DNA of 64,000 bases, from positions 186,001-250,000 of the forward strand of contig NZ_JARVRH010000010.1 of the NCBI RefSeq assembly GCF_030209755.1. Reading direction: 5' to 3'. The notes below the pieces were generated by a model. It had not been told where the DNA came from, did not search any database, and saw nothing but the letters and a program-made list of their open reading frames with translations. Position numbers and translations under genes: made by a program. Positions within the stretch are counted from its first letter, which is position 1. Every line of letters starts with the position of its first letter. Source of the stretch: Arthrobacter sp. efr-133-TYG-118 (GTDB lineage Bacteria; Actinomycetota; Actinomycetes; Actinomycetales; Micrococcaceae). Positions 9,423-18,639 of this stretch are shown here, in pieces.

Positions 9423-9623
9423 ATGCAGGAGCTAAGACTGGCTTTGCCCACGGCAACTCGGGACTTCGCCCAAACGGGTCATCGCCGCATCCTTCGGCCG
9501 ACGCACAGCAGAAGGACTGCTCATCGAGTGCAGACGTTCCGTCCAACCTTCGGCACTGAAGATGCCGGGATCGGCACGCGCGCTTTCCTGGTCACGGAGG
9601 AGCCGCTGTCCGCCGGACGGTGA
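9423..9623 (+). pseudogene. C-terminal remnant of an enoyl-CoA hydratase gene, two frameshifts
   Basis: Reading 9423-9470 in one frame, then KRVIAASFGRRTAEGLLIEC in the next, then FRPTFGTEDAGIGTRAFL back in the first, rebuilds the C-terminus of a crotonase-fold hydratase: TKRVI, GLLxE, TED..IGTRAFL, then a stop at 9621. At least two indels break it (about 9472 and 9530). The N-terminal two thirds, with the active site, are absent. It lies 140 bp after the short-chain dehydrogenase, where a hydratase would be expected in such an operon. Confidence 0.7.
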
Positions 9624-10109
9624 AATGTCGAGAGAGTGAAGGGATCTCAGGCAGCGGACGCTCCTTTTATGCGGGCTGCGTGATCATCAGTCGCCGGACC
9701 ACGCCATCGGGAACAGGAACGCGCCTTTGGGCATCTTCGTTCCCTGACTCCAATGGTAGTCGACAGGGTCGACGTCCTGGCTCGGCCGTCGTTGCTACCG
9801 TCCGGACAGCGTTACTCATCCGGGACACCTTCCTGCACGAAGCACGAAGCCTTCAATCTTCACGAAACGTCTGCGTTTAAGGAGCAGCTGTCGACGTTTA
9901 AGGAGCAGCTGTCGGCACTGGGAATTGGGACCTCTCGTCCGGTCTGCCAGTGGTCTGGGACCCACGGGCCTTTGCGCACGGGCGCCGGCACAGCCAAAAT
10001 CGAGGCGAGCGAATAATGGACCTCGGGGCCAACGACGATGAACCCATTTGCGAGGTGAGATGTTTAGGAGCTTTGCCCCGCATGACACACATGGCATCTT
10101 TGGGCCGTT
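9624..10109. other. Gene-free stretch between convergent gene sets, with a short tandem repeat
   Basis: I see no protein-like reading frame here. The only clear structure is two tandem 21-bp units (9874-9894 and 9895-9915, starting CGTTTAAGGAGCAGCTGTCG, differing only in the last base). TTTGGG/CCCAAA arms at 10099-10122 straddle the stop codon of the gene on the minus strand. Confidence 0.6.
9874..9915. repeat. Two-copy 21-bp tandem repeat
   Basis: Units 9874-9894 and 9895-9915 are identical except for their last base. The unit contains AAGGAGCAGCTG. No function is evident; it may be a local duplication. Confidence 0.85.
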
Positions 10110-11555
10110 CTAACGTCCCAAAAGGGCCAATTCTTCAAGGATGGCTTCCGCTGAATCCAGATCCTTTCTCTGATCGCGGTCAGAATCATCCTGGGGCAAT
10201 GACAGGGCCAGCTCGTATGCATCTGATGCTGCGCGAGAATGCATGTCCGATGGCAAAAGTCCCCGCTGCCGCAATAGACGGGTCGCGATAATGAGCTCAC
10301 CGGCGACTACGGAACGATAGCTGTGAACAGCTCTCTCCAACTGAACAACTCCCTCGCTCGCAAAGCTCGCGTCCTCCTCCGTCCCTCGCGACAGAACCAC
10401 CGTAGCTAGGCTGCTAGGGTGGGCGGCTGTATGTATTGCCCCATAGGCGCTGGCCACTACATATTCAATGGTCATAATGCCTGAAGCGCTGTCGGCCCCG
10501 ACCGCTAGGAAAGGATTTAATAGCGTATATTCCGGATCAGTCATCATCCGAATTCTGGACATACTCAGGGGAATGGTCTGTGCCAAAGCAATCTTGACGC
10601 CGTCGAGAGCCAACGACAAGGGAGCCTGATGGAAGCCGGCGCTGTGCTCAACAGATGCACCCCTGCCGTTTTCGTCGTATACGAAGAGAGGGTTCTCCTG
10701 AGCCGCGACAATGAGTCGCGAAAGTAATGCTTCGATTTTGTCCAGAGCATTAATTAGACCAATGGTGGAGGGCAGAAATGCACGCAACCCGTATGGATCT
10801 TGGATGCGCGACGGCGTATGACCTGAGCCAAGAATGTTTCGCATTCTCTGAGCAAATTCGTCCACATCTTCGGCTGCGGTGCCCTTCGCCGCAGCCGCGC
10901 TAAACGGAGAAGGGTTGCCCGAGAGGCCGGTGAAGGTGAGAACGTAGACCATAAGTGCCGCATCAACTAACTGACGGAGATCATGAGCTGCAAGGACCGC
11001 ACGGCCGATGGTCAGAGCGTTGCTCGAGACGAAGGGTAATGCGCTGTCCTTTCCCCACGGGGCCATTGGATCGAGCGGGCCGGTGGCGGCGCGCTCACCG
11101 AGTAGCGTAAGGGCCGTACCGCAAAGTGCTGAAAGGTCGGCAGTGCCAATGGATCCGAACTCCCGGATTGTGGGGAGTGAATTGGAGTTAAGCATGGTGG
11201 CGAGGGCTGGCAATATACGGTCTTCAAGTCCGGCTCCTGGAGTGCAAAGCTGTGACAGGCGCACTGCAAGCATCGATCGGACGGCGTCTTCGGCTAGTGC
11301 CGTTCCGGAATCGACTGCGCTACTTCTAAGCAGCCGCATGCCATGCTCTAGGTCATTCCCGTCGACTTGGGTCGCTTTGTTGGCACCAAAACCAGTCGAG
11401 CGGCCGTATGTCGGGATCCGTGCCGAAAGGGCAGCCGCTTCCTCATGCGCCAACCGGATCGAACCGATGACATCGGATGAGATCGCCACACCTGCTCGTC
11501 GTCGCGCGATGGCGACGATTTCAGCGGTTGTGGTTGACCCGGAAAGGACAATCAT
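10110..11555 (-). CDS. Aromatic amino acid ammonia-lyase-like protein lacking the MIO triad
   Basis: A protein of 481 residues with the fold of histidine/phenylalanine ammonia-lyases: the catalytic-Tyr region PTYGRSTGFGANK (Tyr50), REFGSIG, and SGNPSPFSAAAAKG. In the active family REFGSxG is followed by Ala-Ser-Gly, which cyclises into the MIO electrophile. Here it is followed by Thr138-Ala139 and then Asp140, so the Ser is absent and the site is one residue shorter. It should not form MIO in the usual way. It is co-directional with the reductase and IclR genes, 296 bp downstream of the reductase. The role is unknown; annotating it as histidine ammonia-lyase would be unsafe. Confidence 0.85.
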   Translation of the reverse strand: MIVLSGSTTTAEIVAIARRRAGVAISSDVIGSIRLAHEEAAALSARIPTYGRSTGFGANKATQVDGNDLEHGMRLLRSSAVDSGTALAEDAVRSMLAVRLSQLCTPGAGLEDRILPALATMLNSNSLPTIREFGSIGTADLSALCGTALTLLGERAATGPLDPMAPWGKDSALPFVSSNALTIGRAVLAAHDLRQLVDAALMVYVLTFTGLSGNPSPFSAAAAKGTAAEDVDEFAQRMRNILGSGHTPSRIQDPYGLRAFLPSTIGLINALDKIEALLSRLIVAAQENPLFVYDENGRGASVEHSAGFHQAPLSLALDGVKIALAQTIPLSMSRIRMMTDPEYTLLNPFLAVGADSASGIMTIEYVVASAYGAIHTAAHPSSLATVVLSRGTEEDASFASEGVVQLERAVHSYRSVVAGELIIATRLLRQRGLLPSDMHSRAASDAYELALSLPQDDSDRDQRKDLDSAEAILEELALLGR

Positions 11556-11851
11556 GTGGCTCCTCTACTCGTAATCGAATGCGCCTGTCACGGCTAGTGG
11601 ATGCTATCTGAGCGACTCTGTCTACGCCTAGCATCAGTTGTTCGCCCCATACGGCTGGTAGAGCTTTTCGTATCACTGGACCTTCATCTTTTGTTCTACG
11701 GGAGGCAGAGACGGTATGCCATCCCCAGAGGAAAACCGGGGGTGCTCTTGACACGGAGGAGCCCGTGCCTGGCTGCTCCGAACAGTGCGGCAGGACTGGT
11801 CAGTCCTTTCGTAAAGCTCCGCTACTAGGCTAGGCGGCCCGATCGCATCGT

Positions 11852-12844
11852 CTATATGTTTAGTACGAGTTTGTCGCCGACACACCTTGAGACGCAGATC
11901 ATCATCGTTTCTCCTGCTGCCCGCTCTTCGGGGCTCAGAACCGCGTCCCGATGATCTGGAATGCCCTCAATGACCTCTGTTTCGCAAGTTCCACAGGTTC
12001 CTTTGCGGCAGGAACTGAGCGTTCGGACGCCGACACGATCCAAAGCGTCGATGATGGTTTCGTCGGCGGCGACCTCTACTTCCGCACCATCGGAGGTTTC
12101 GACAACAAACGAAAGGCTGTCTTCGAATTCAGGCACTGGCGAGGCAGCGCTGTCGAAGAGCTCATGGTAGTACTCGCCATGGGTCCCATCCCGGTACAGC
12201 TCCCCGAGTTCGGTCAGCATTCGGAACGGTCCGCAGGCATAGGTCGAAGCAGCGGATTGAAGCCCCAGTCGTCCGACAAAGGCGGTCAGGTTCATCGCAC
12301 CGCTTTCGCTCTTCGCATGCGCGCGGATCCTGTTTCCGTACTTCTGCAGCTCGGTCAGAAACGGCATAGAGCTCCGGTCCGATCCGAGGTAGAGGAGGTT
12401 CCAATCCGCCCCTTTCCTGTCAGCCTCTCGTAGCATCGGTAGCAGCGGTGTGATCCCGATGCCCCCGGCAATGAACTGAATCGGCCCTGCGAAGTCCCTT
12501 ATGGGAAAGTGGTTCTTTGGACCCCTTACTTCAAGGCTGTCACCGGGTTGTAGCGCTGTGTGAATGTATCGTGAGCCGCCGCGTCCTTCTTTGTCGAGCA
12601 GAACTGCAATTCGCCAGGCGCTATGATCGTCAGGATCTGAAATCAGGGAGTACTGTCTCAACATTTGGTTCGGGAGCATCACATCAATGTGGGCCCCTGG
12701 AGTCCATTGGGGGAGTGCCGATGACTCGATCGGGGCTAGGAGCACGGATGAAACACCTGCAGCCTCCTGCTGGATGTCTCGGACTTGGAGTGTGAAGAAG
12801 TCTTGCAGCAAGTGCCCGGGGGCGTGCAGTGTTTGCTCACTCAT
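11852..12844 (-). CDS. Phthalate-dioxygenase-reductase-type electron transfer protein (flavin, NAD, 2Fe-2S)
   Basis: A protein of 330 residues. The order is flavin domain (LRQYSLISDP), nucleotide domain (FIAGGIGITPLLPML) and a C-terminal plant-type ferredoxin whose cluster ligands are in SSCRKGTCGTCETEV plus a later MICVSRC. This is the VanB/phthalate dioxygenase reductase order. It passes electrons from NAD(P)H to an oxygenase. The nearest oxygenase is the divergent P450 beyond the IclR gene, so it is the likely redox partner (inference); no Rieske oxygenase is present in the window. Confidence 0.93.
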   Translation of the reverse strand: MSEQTLHAPGHLLQDFFTLQVRDIQQEAAGVSSVLLAPIESSALPQWTPGAHIDVMLPNQMLRQYSLISDPDDHSAWRIAVLLDKEGRGGSRYIHTALQPGDSLEVRGPKNHFPIRDFAGPIQFIAGGIGITPLLPMLREADRKGADWNLLYLGSDRSSMPFLTELQKYGNRIRAHAKSESGAMNLTAFVGRLGLQSAASTYACGPFRMLTELGELYRDGTHGEYYHELFDSAASPVPEFEDSLSFVVETSDGAEVEVAADETIIDALDRVGVRTLSSCRKGTCGTCETEVIEGIPDHRDAVLSPEERAAGETMMICVSRCVGDKLVLNI

Positions 12845-12957
12845 TTCCGGTACCTCGTAGGGTCTTAAGCATCATCGGAACTGAGATCAACGCTCGTTGT
12901 GGAAATGGATCGTGTGGGGTCAGGGGTGTTGGGGGAGTCACCGATGGTGTTGGTGGT

Positions 12958-13734
12958 TCAGTCAGCATCGAGTGCCTTTCGAGTATTGATCGTCGGAGAT
13001 AGAGATTCGAGACTCAGAGATAGATTTTCGGCTGCTCTATTTAGGGCTTTCAGGGCAGAAGTCACCCAGGTCTTTGACCCGCAGCGCGCTTCCGGCCCAG
13101 CAACGTTCAGGGAACATACGACTTCTCCGCTAACAAACACGGGGACTGCAACGGATACTGAGCCGGGGTCCAATTCGCCGCGCGAAATGGCCCAGCCAGC
13201 CGACCTGATCTGAATGAGACTTGAACGAATTTGATCCGCGTCCAGGGTGTTCTTGGTGAAACGGATCAGTTCTCCATCAAGCACTTGTTTCGTGACGTCC
13301 GGCGGAGACCAGGCAAGTAGCAGGCGTTGCCCGGCGCCGGCGTACAACGGCAGCAACTCGTTCACGGCAAACGTGTACTTAAAAGCCTTATCCGTTTCGG
13401 CGCAGCGAAGACACATCGCGCTGGCTCCGACGCGAATAATCATCACCGCAGTTTCACCGACATTCTCGACGATGCTGCGCAGGACTGCCGTGCCGACTTC
13501 AGCAAGGTGGTTCTGGACGGAATACTGACCGCCGAGAGCCAGCAGCGCCCGACCGGGCCGGTAGGCGCCTGCATCCTCGACAATGAAGCCTCGGGCCTTG
13601 AGCGTCTTGAAGTACCGATAAGTCGAGCTGACGGGAATTCCCAAGCGCGAGGCGACACCCTCGACTGTCGTGTCAGCGCCGCCAGCGACTTCAGCGAGAA
13701 TCGTAAGCCCCCGTTCCAATGACGTGTTAGCCAT
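12958..13734 (-). CDS. IclR-family transcriptional regulator
   Basis: A protein of 258 residues. The start is ATG 13734 behind GAGGAGGT; the frame runs on to 13806 without a ribosome site. N-terminal winged helix: TVEGVASRLGIPVSSTYRYFKTL. The C-terminal effector domain (about residues 80-250) is of normal length. It is transcribed away from the P450 gene and towards the reductase gene, a common arrangement for regulators of aromatic-acid catabolism. Confidence 0.92.
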   Translation of the reverse strand: MANTSLERGLTILAEVAGGADTTVEGVASRLGIPVSSTYRYFKTLKARGFIVEDAGAYRPGRALLALGGQYSVQNHLAEVGTAVLRSIVENVGETAVMIIRVGASAMCLRCAETDKAFKYTFAVNELLPLYAGAGQRLLLAWSPPDVTKQVLDGELIRFTKNTLDADQIRSSLIQIRSAGWAISRGELDPGSVSVAVPVFVSGEVVCSLNVAGPEARCGSKTWVTSALKALNRAAENLSLSLESLSPTINTRKALDAD

Positions 13735-13791
13735 CGTGACCTCCTCAGTGCCTCGTTCTTCGATGGTGCAGGTTCCGATGCGACGAACCAA

Positions 13792-13817
13792 TTTGCATTC
13801 CCGCAAAATGAGAATGC
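13792..13817. promoter_or_regulatory. Candidate IclR operator between the divergent regulator and P450 genes
   Basis: TTTGC-6-GCAAA (13792-13807) is a 16-bp palindrome, overlapped by GCATTC-11-GAATGC (13795-13817). Both sit in the 153-bp gap between the IclR start and the P450 start. Size and place fit an IclR-type operator; no promoter boxes could be fixed. Confidence 0.4.
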
Positions 13818-13887
13818 TGTTAGTTCATTGTCCCGCTTATCGATACTTTGATCGTGCCCAAAGATTCTCAGCAACCTAGGATTCATT

Positions 13888-15096
13888 ATGAAGATGACGC
13901 TATCGGGTGCGGATGTTGTCTCGCTTCCGGACGACCCCTATTCCGACGAGAACCTGACAGATCCTTACCCACTTTTTGAGCGCATGCGTTCTTCCGGGCC
14001 GGCTGTTTGGTTGGAGAAGTACGGAGTCCTGGCATTTAGTCGCTACGATGAGTGCCGCGAGATCCTCGACGACTACCGAACATATATCTCGGGAGCAGGC
14101 GTTGGTCCCAAAAACCTGCACGACGACCCGCCGTGGCGACCTCAGGGAATCCTGGAGCTGGATCCTCCGATCCATACGGCCATGCGCACCGCGATGAGCG
14201 GTGTCATATCCCCACGAGGAGTTCGATCCCTCCGAACCGGTTTTGAGGCCTTTGCCGAAGAACTGGTCGACGATGTTCTCGCGAAGGCCGAGATTGACGG
14301 CGTAACCGATCTGGCGGAGATTTTCCCCATCCGCGTCTTTGGCGATGCCGTCGGTATCCCCAGGGAAGGGCGGGAAAAGAATCTTCTTCCTCACGGCGCA
14401 ATGAACTTCAGCGCATTCGGCCCAGAGAATGACCGTCACCAGCTGTACTTTGAGAAGGGCGCCGGAACCCATGAGTGGGTCATGGAGATGACTTCTCGCG
14501 AGAACCTCGCCCCCGGTGGTCTTGGTGAGCAGATTTGGGATTTTGCCGACCGGGGTGAAATATCAGCAGACCAAGCACCGTTGCTGGTTCGCGCGATGCT
14601 CTCCGCAGGTCTGGACACGACGATCTTCTCGATCGGAAACACCTTGGTACCTTTGGCCAGCGATCCATCGCAATGGGAGGCACTTCACGCAGATCCCAGG
14701 CTTGTGAAGTTCGCCATCGACGAGGCGTTAAGGTTTGAGTCGCCCTTCCAGTCCTTTTATCGAACCACCTCGAGCGATACTTCATTCCGGGGCATCAACT
14801 TGCCTGCTGCAACCAAGGTCCTGTTGTTTGTTGGATCTGCCAACCGAGACACCGCTCATTGGGGCCCGGATGCGGCCCAGTTCCGCCTCGACCGCCAGGC
14901 TGCCGGACATTTGGCCTTTGGCATGGGAATTCATCAGTGTGTTGGGCAACCGATTAGCCGACTTGAAATGGAAGTACTTTTCACGGCTTTGGCTAGGCGA
15001 GTCAAGAGCATCGAATTGACAGAACAGCCCGTCCCCCTGCTGCACAACACCCTACGAGGCTGGGAATCCATCCCAGTCCGCCTGATACCCGCGTAA
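13888..15096 (+). CDS. Cytochrome P450, CYP199-like (para-substituted benzoate type)
   Basis: A protein of 402 residues. Haem loop FGMGIHQCVG with Cys351; oxygen-binding I-helix MLSAGLDTT; K-helix EALR. Several blocks (WRPQGILELDPPIHT, NLLPHGAMNFSAFGP, NLAPGGLG.QI, ISADQAPLLVRAMLSAGLDTT, NTLRGWESIPV) closely follow CYP199A enzymes, which demethylate 4-methoxybenzoate. From memory, CYP199A binds the carboxylate through two Ser next to conserved Arg. The equivalent positions here read WRPQG and LVRAM, i.e. Gly and Ala, so the substrate may differ. Electrons probably come from the reductase at 11852-12844. Confidence 0.93.
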   Translation: MKMTLSGADVVSLPDDPYSDENLTDPYPLFERMRSSGPAVWLEKYGVLAFSRYDECREILDDYRTYISGAGVGPKNLHDDPPWRPQGILELDPPIHTAMRTAMSGVISPRGVRSLRTGFEAFAEELVDDVLAKAEIDGVTDLAEIFPIRVFGDAVGIPREGREKNLLPHGAMNFSAFGPENDRHQLYFEKGAGTHEWVMEMTSRENLAPGGLGEQIWDFADRGEISADQAPLLVRAMLSAGLDTTIFSIGNTLVPLASDPSQWEALHADPRLVKFAIDEALRFESPFQSFYRTTSSDTSFRGINLPAATKVLLFVGSANRDTAHWGPDAAQFRLDRQAAGHLAFGMGIHQCVGQPISRLEMEVLFTALARRVKSIELTEQPVPLLHNTLRGWESIPVRLIPA

Positions 15097-15283
15097 GGCA
15101 GCGTGGCGTCCGTCGGAAGTTGTGATTTGGCAACCCGCTAGGACAAACTCGCTCCCAATTACCGCGGCGGAGCCGTTCTTCGAGCCGTCAGAATCTGACT
15201 GGCCTCTTTAGGAGACACTCCCCACGGGTCAGGGCTGCACTCGATACGCTATGCACCTGACGGAAATCCGGTACGGCATGCCT

Positions 15284-16531
15284 CTAACGGCTCAGCGCGT
15301 ATGCGTCGGTCCGGAGAGTGGAAGGCTTGGATTCGATAATGTCCACCAGCATTTCGGCCGAGCCGCAGGCCATAGTCCATCCGAGATGACCGTGGCCTGT
15401 ATTTATGTAGAGGTTTCGCGGCCTTCCTCTGCCGATAATGGGCGGTCCGTCGGGCGTCATGGGCCGAAGCCCCACCTTGTAAGTGGCACGGTTGTAGTCC
15501 AAGACCCCCGGGAAGAGTTCCTCTCCGGCCTTGAGGATCCTGCTGAAGTCCTTGGCTAAGTATTCCAAAGAGTATCCCGTGAACTCGGCCGTGGCAGACA
15601 TCCGCAATTGATCGCCGAATCGCGACCAGGCCACGAGCGATTTTTCGTCAATTCCCCCCAGTTGTGGGGCCAGGGCGCCTGGGGTTACCGGCGCCGTCAT
15701 GCTGTATCCCTTGGCGGGGTAGATGGGGAGGCGGATTCCTATCGTGCGGGCAAGCCGGGCGCTGTCAGGGCCGCTGGCGAGAATGTAGCCGTCGGCGCGG
15801 AAATCCGATTTTCCACTGCTGAGCCCGGTTACGCGGTCGCCGTCAATATTGATGGACTGGATGGTCGTGTCAAAGGTGAACTGTGCCCCCATCTCCTCGC
15901 ACCGTTTCCGGATTTCCGAAGCAAACAATGCAGGATTCCCGGTTGCGTCGGTGGCATCACGAACGGCTCCGACGAAGGGAACTTGACTTCTGGTCAATGC
16001 CGGTTCGAGATGGAACAGTTCGTCCTTGGACAGGACGTTCTGCTGTTGTCCGTTCTCGCGCATGATCCGTCCGTGCTCAATCGCCCGGCGCAGTGCTAAC
16101 TCGTCACGGTAGAGGTATAAGACGCCGCCCGCGGAGGGTTTGAAGTCCATGCCCTCATCGGCGACGATCTGGTTGAAGAGCTGCTGGCTGCGCTGAGCGA
16201 GCCCGAGCTTGGCCAGGGTGTTGTCGTGCGCCCGCGACGGCGTGCATTCGCGCAGGAACTTCAACCCCCAGGAGATGAGTTCGGGATCGAAACGCGGCCT
16301 GACCCGAATTGAAGTATCGGAGGTGAACAGGGATTTCAGGAGTTCCATGGGGGCTGATGGCGAAGCCCAGGCAAAGGAATGGCCTGGGGCGATTAGTCCC
16401 GCGGTTGCGTCACTGGTCGCACGGGTTTCTCCGGCTTCCCGGTCAATGACCTGGACCTCGTGCCCGCGCCGTGCGAGCTCGTAGGCCGTTGTCACTCCGA
16501 TGATGCCCGCCCCGATCACGAGCAGCCTCAT
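15284..16531 (-). CDS. FAD-dependent D-amino acid dehydrogenase (DadA-like)
   Basis: A protein of 415 residues. The N-terminal FAD motif is VIGAGIIGVTTAYELARRGHEV, followed by the DadA-like ATSDATAGLIAPGHSFAWASP. The C-terminal GLRPMTPDGPPIIGR and NTGHGHLGWTMACGSA are the second FAD contact. It oxidatively deaminates a D-amino acid to an imino acid. Its start overlaps the RidA gene stop by 4 bp, so the pair is translationally coupled, and RidA hydrolyses the imine formed. It is the last gene of a five-gene import-and-oxidation operon. Confidence 0.9.
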   Translation of the reverse strand: MRLLVIGAGIIGVTTAYELARRGHEVQVIDREAGETRATSDATAGLIAPGHSFAWASPSAPMELLKSLFTSDTSIRVRPRFDPELISWGLKFLRECTPSRAHDNTLAKLGLAQRSQQLFNQIVADEGMDFKPSAGGVLYLYRDELALRRAIEHGRIMRENGQQQNVLSKDELFHLEPALTRSQVPFVGAVRDATDATGNPALFASEIRKRCEEMGAQFTFDTTIQSINIDGDRVTGLSSGKSDFRADGYILASGPDSARLARTIGIRLPIYPAKGYSMTAPVTPGALAPQLGGIDEKSLVAWSRFGDQLRMSATAEFTGYSLEYLAKDFSRILKAGEELFPGVLDYNRATYKVGLRPMTPDGPPIIGRGRPRNLYINTGHGHLGWTMACGSAEMLVDIIESKPSTLRTDAYALSR

Positions 16532-16959
16532 TTCTCTCGCCCCGCGTCCGCTGAGCTGCTTCTCTGTAGCCGGGCGATCGCTTGCACTTCGACGAGAAGT
16601 CGCTGATCGAGGAGCTGGGCAACAACTGTGGCCCGGGACGGCCGATGCCTTCCAAAAGCGGCGCCCCAGGCAGCATTGAAGGACTCTGCCAGGCTTGCGT
16701 CCTTAAGGTACACGGTGCATGAAACGACATCGTCGAGGGTCGCTGCGTAGACTGCGAGGACACGAGCGAGCCTTGCCACCGAGTGTCGGGTCTGGGCAGA
16801 AACATCCCCTTCGCCGTGGATCCGTCCGTCGTCAGTAAATGACACCTGGCCAGAAACATAGACTGTGTCACCCACCCGGGTTGCTGAAGGATAGAGCGAG
16901 CCGGCGGTCGTAATACCCTCCACGTCTACCGTACGGCCGGGGCTGGAAATTGAAGTCAT
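16528..16959 (-). CDS. RidA/YjgF-family imine deaminase
   Basis: A protein of 143 residues from ATG 16959; a TTG at 16986 is also in frame. Family motifs are SGQVSFTDDGRI, a central DDVVSCTVYL and C-terminal RATVVAQLLDQRLLVEVQAIA, in which the Arg binds the substrate carboxylate. RidA proteins hydrolyse reactive enamine/imine products. It sits between the ABC genes and the DadA-like gene, overlapping the latter by 4 bp. Confidence 0.9.
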   Translation of the reverse strand: MTSISSPGRTVDVEGITTAGSLYPSATRVGDTVYVSGQVSFTDDGRIHGEGDVSAQTRHSVARLARVLAVYAATLDDVVSCTVYLKDASLAESFNAAWGAAFGRHRPSRATVVAQLLDQRLLVEVQAIARLQRSSSADAGREK

Positions 16960-17043
16960 GGGTCTCTTTCGGAAGAAAACGGGCAAAGGTGTGCTTACGC
17001 CGGACGCAGGAGCGGGCGTGCCGGAGGAAATAAGGGGAAGCCG

Positions 17044-17837
<794 letters not shown>

Positions 17838-17841
<4 letters not shown>

Positions 17842-18596
17842 GGCTTTACCTCCGAGTATGGCTTGGTTTCTGCCGCTGCCAACAATGCCCGCGCATGGGC
17901 AAGCCGGCGATACCGCCGCAGGGACAGGGGTGCGCCCGCCTGGACCCGGCGCTCGAGCCGGAGAACGAGCTGCGAGAGCGGGTAGCAGACTACGAAGTAA
18001 ATCGCCGAGATCACGACATAGACCTCGAGAGCCCGGAAGGTTTCGCTCGCGATCAGCTGGGCCTGGGACATTAGTTCGGCCGCCGAGATGACCACAAGCA
18101 GTGACGTCGACTTCAGCAGATCCACCAGCATGGTACCGGTGCCGGGAAGTGCCAGCCGAAGCGCCTGCGGGAAGATAATGCCTGTAAACGTCACCACGGG
18201 CCCCAGCCCCAGGGCCTGCCCTGCCTCCTGCTGCCCTGCATGGACTCCGAGGAGCGCCGCCCGGAAGATCTCCGAAAGGTAGGCCCCGTAGAAAATGACC
18301 AGACTCAGGGTTCCCGCCTGGAAGGCATCCAGCCGGAGGCCGACGGATGCCAGTCCGAAGTACGTGATGAAAATGATGGCCAATAGGGGGACATTCTTAA
18401 ACAATTCCGTATAGATGGCCGCAGGTATGCGAAGTAGCCGCCTGGAGCTTATCCGTAGGAGTGCGACGGCGAGTCCGACGGCGGCTGCGCCGACGAACCC
18501 GGCGGCGGTGTAACCGAGGGACTTCAGCAAGCCGTCGACTAGTGCCGGAAGGTAGTCCTGCCATGGCACCTGAAAGAGGCCGGGTGCGGGGTTCAT
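17838..18596 (-). CDS. Polar amino acid ABC transporter, permease
   Basis: A protein of 252 residues from ATG 18596 behind ACAGGAAA. It has about five membrane segments. The coupling loop EAGQALGLGPVVTFTGIIFPQALRLALPG carries the EAA motif of the HisM family. It begins 43 bp after the binding-protein gene and overlaps the ATPase gene. Confidence 0.93.
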
Positions 18597-18639
18597 TGTT
18601 GTTTCCTGTCTTGGGGTGAGCACATGGATCAGGACGGCG

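Noticed and set aside
9816..10097. Minus-strand frame with repeated QLLLKRR
   Set aside because: The repeat is just the 21-bp DNA duplication read in that frame; no other gene-like feature.
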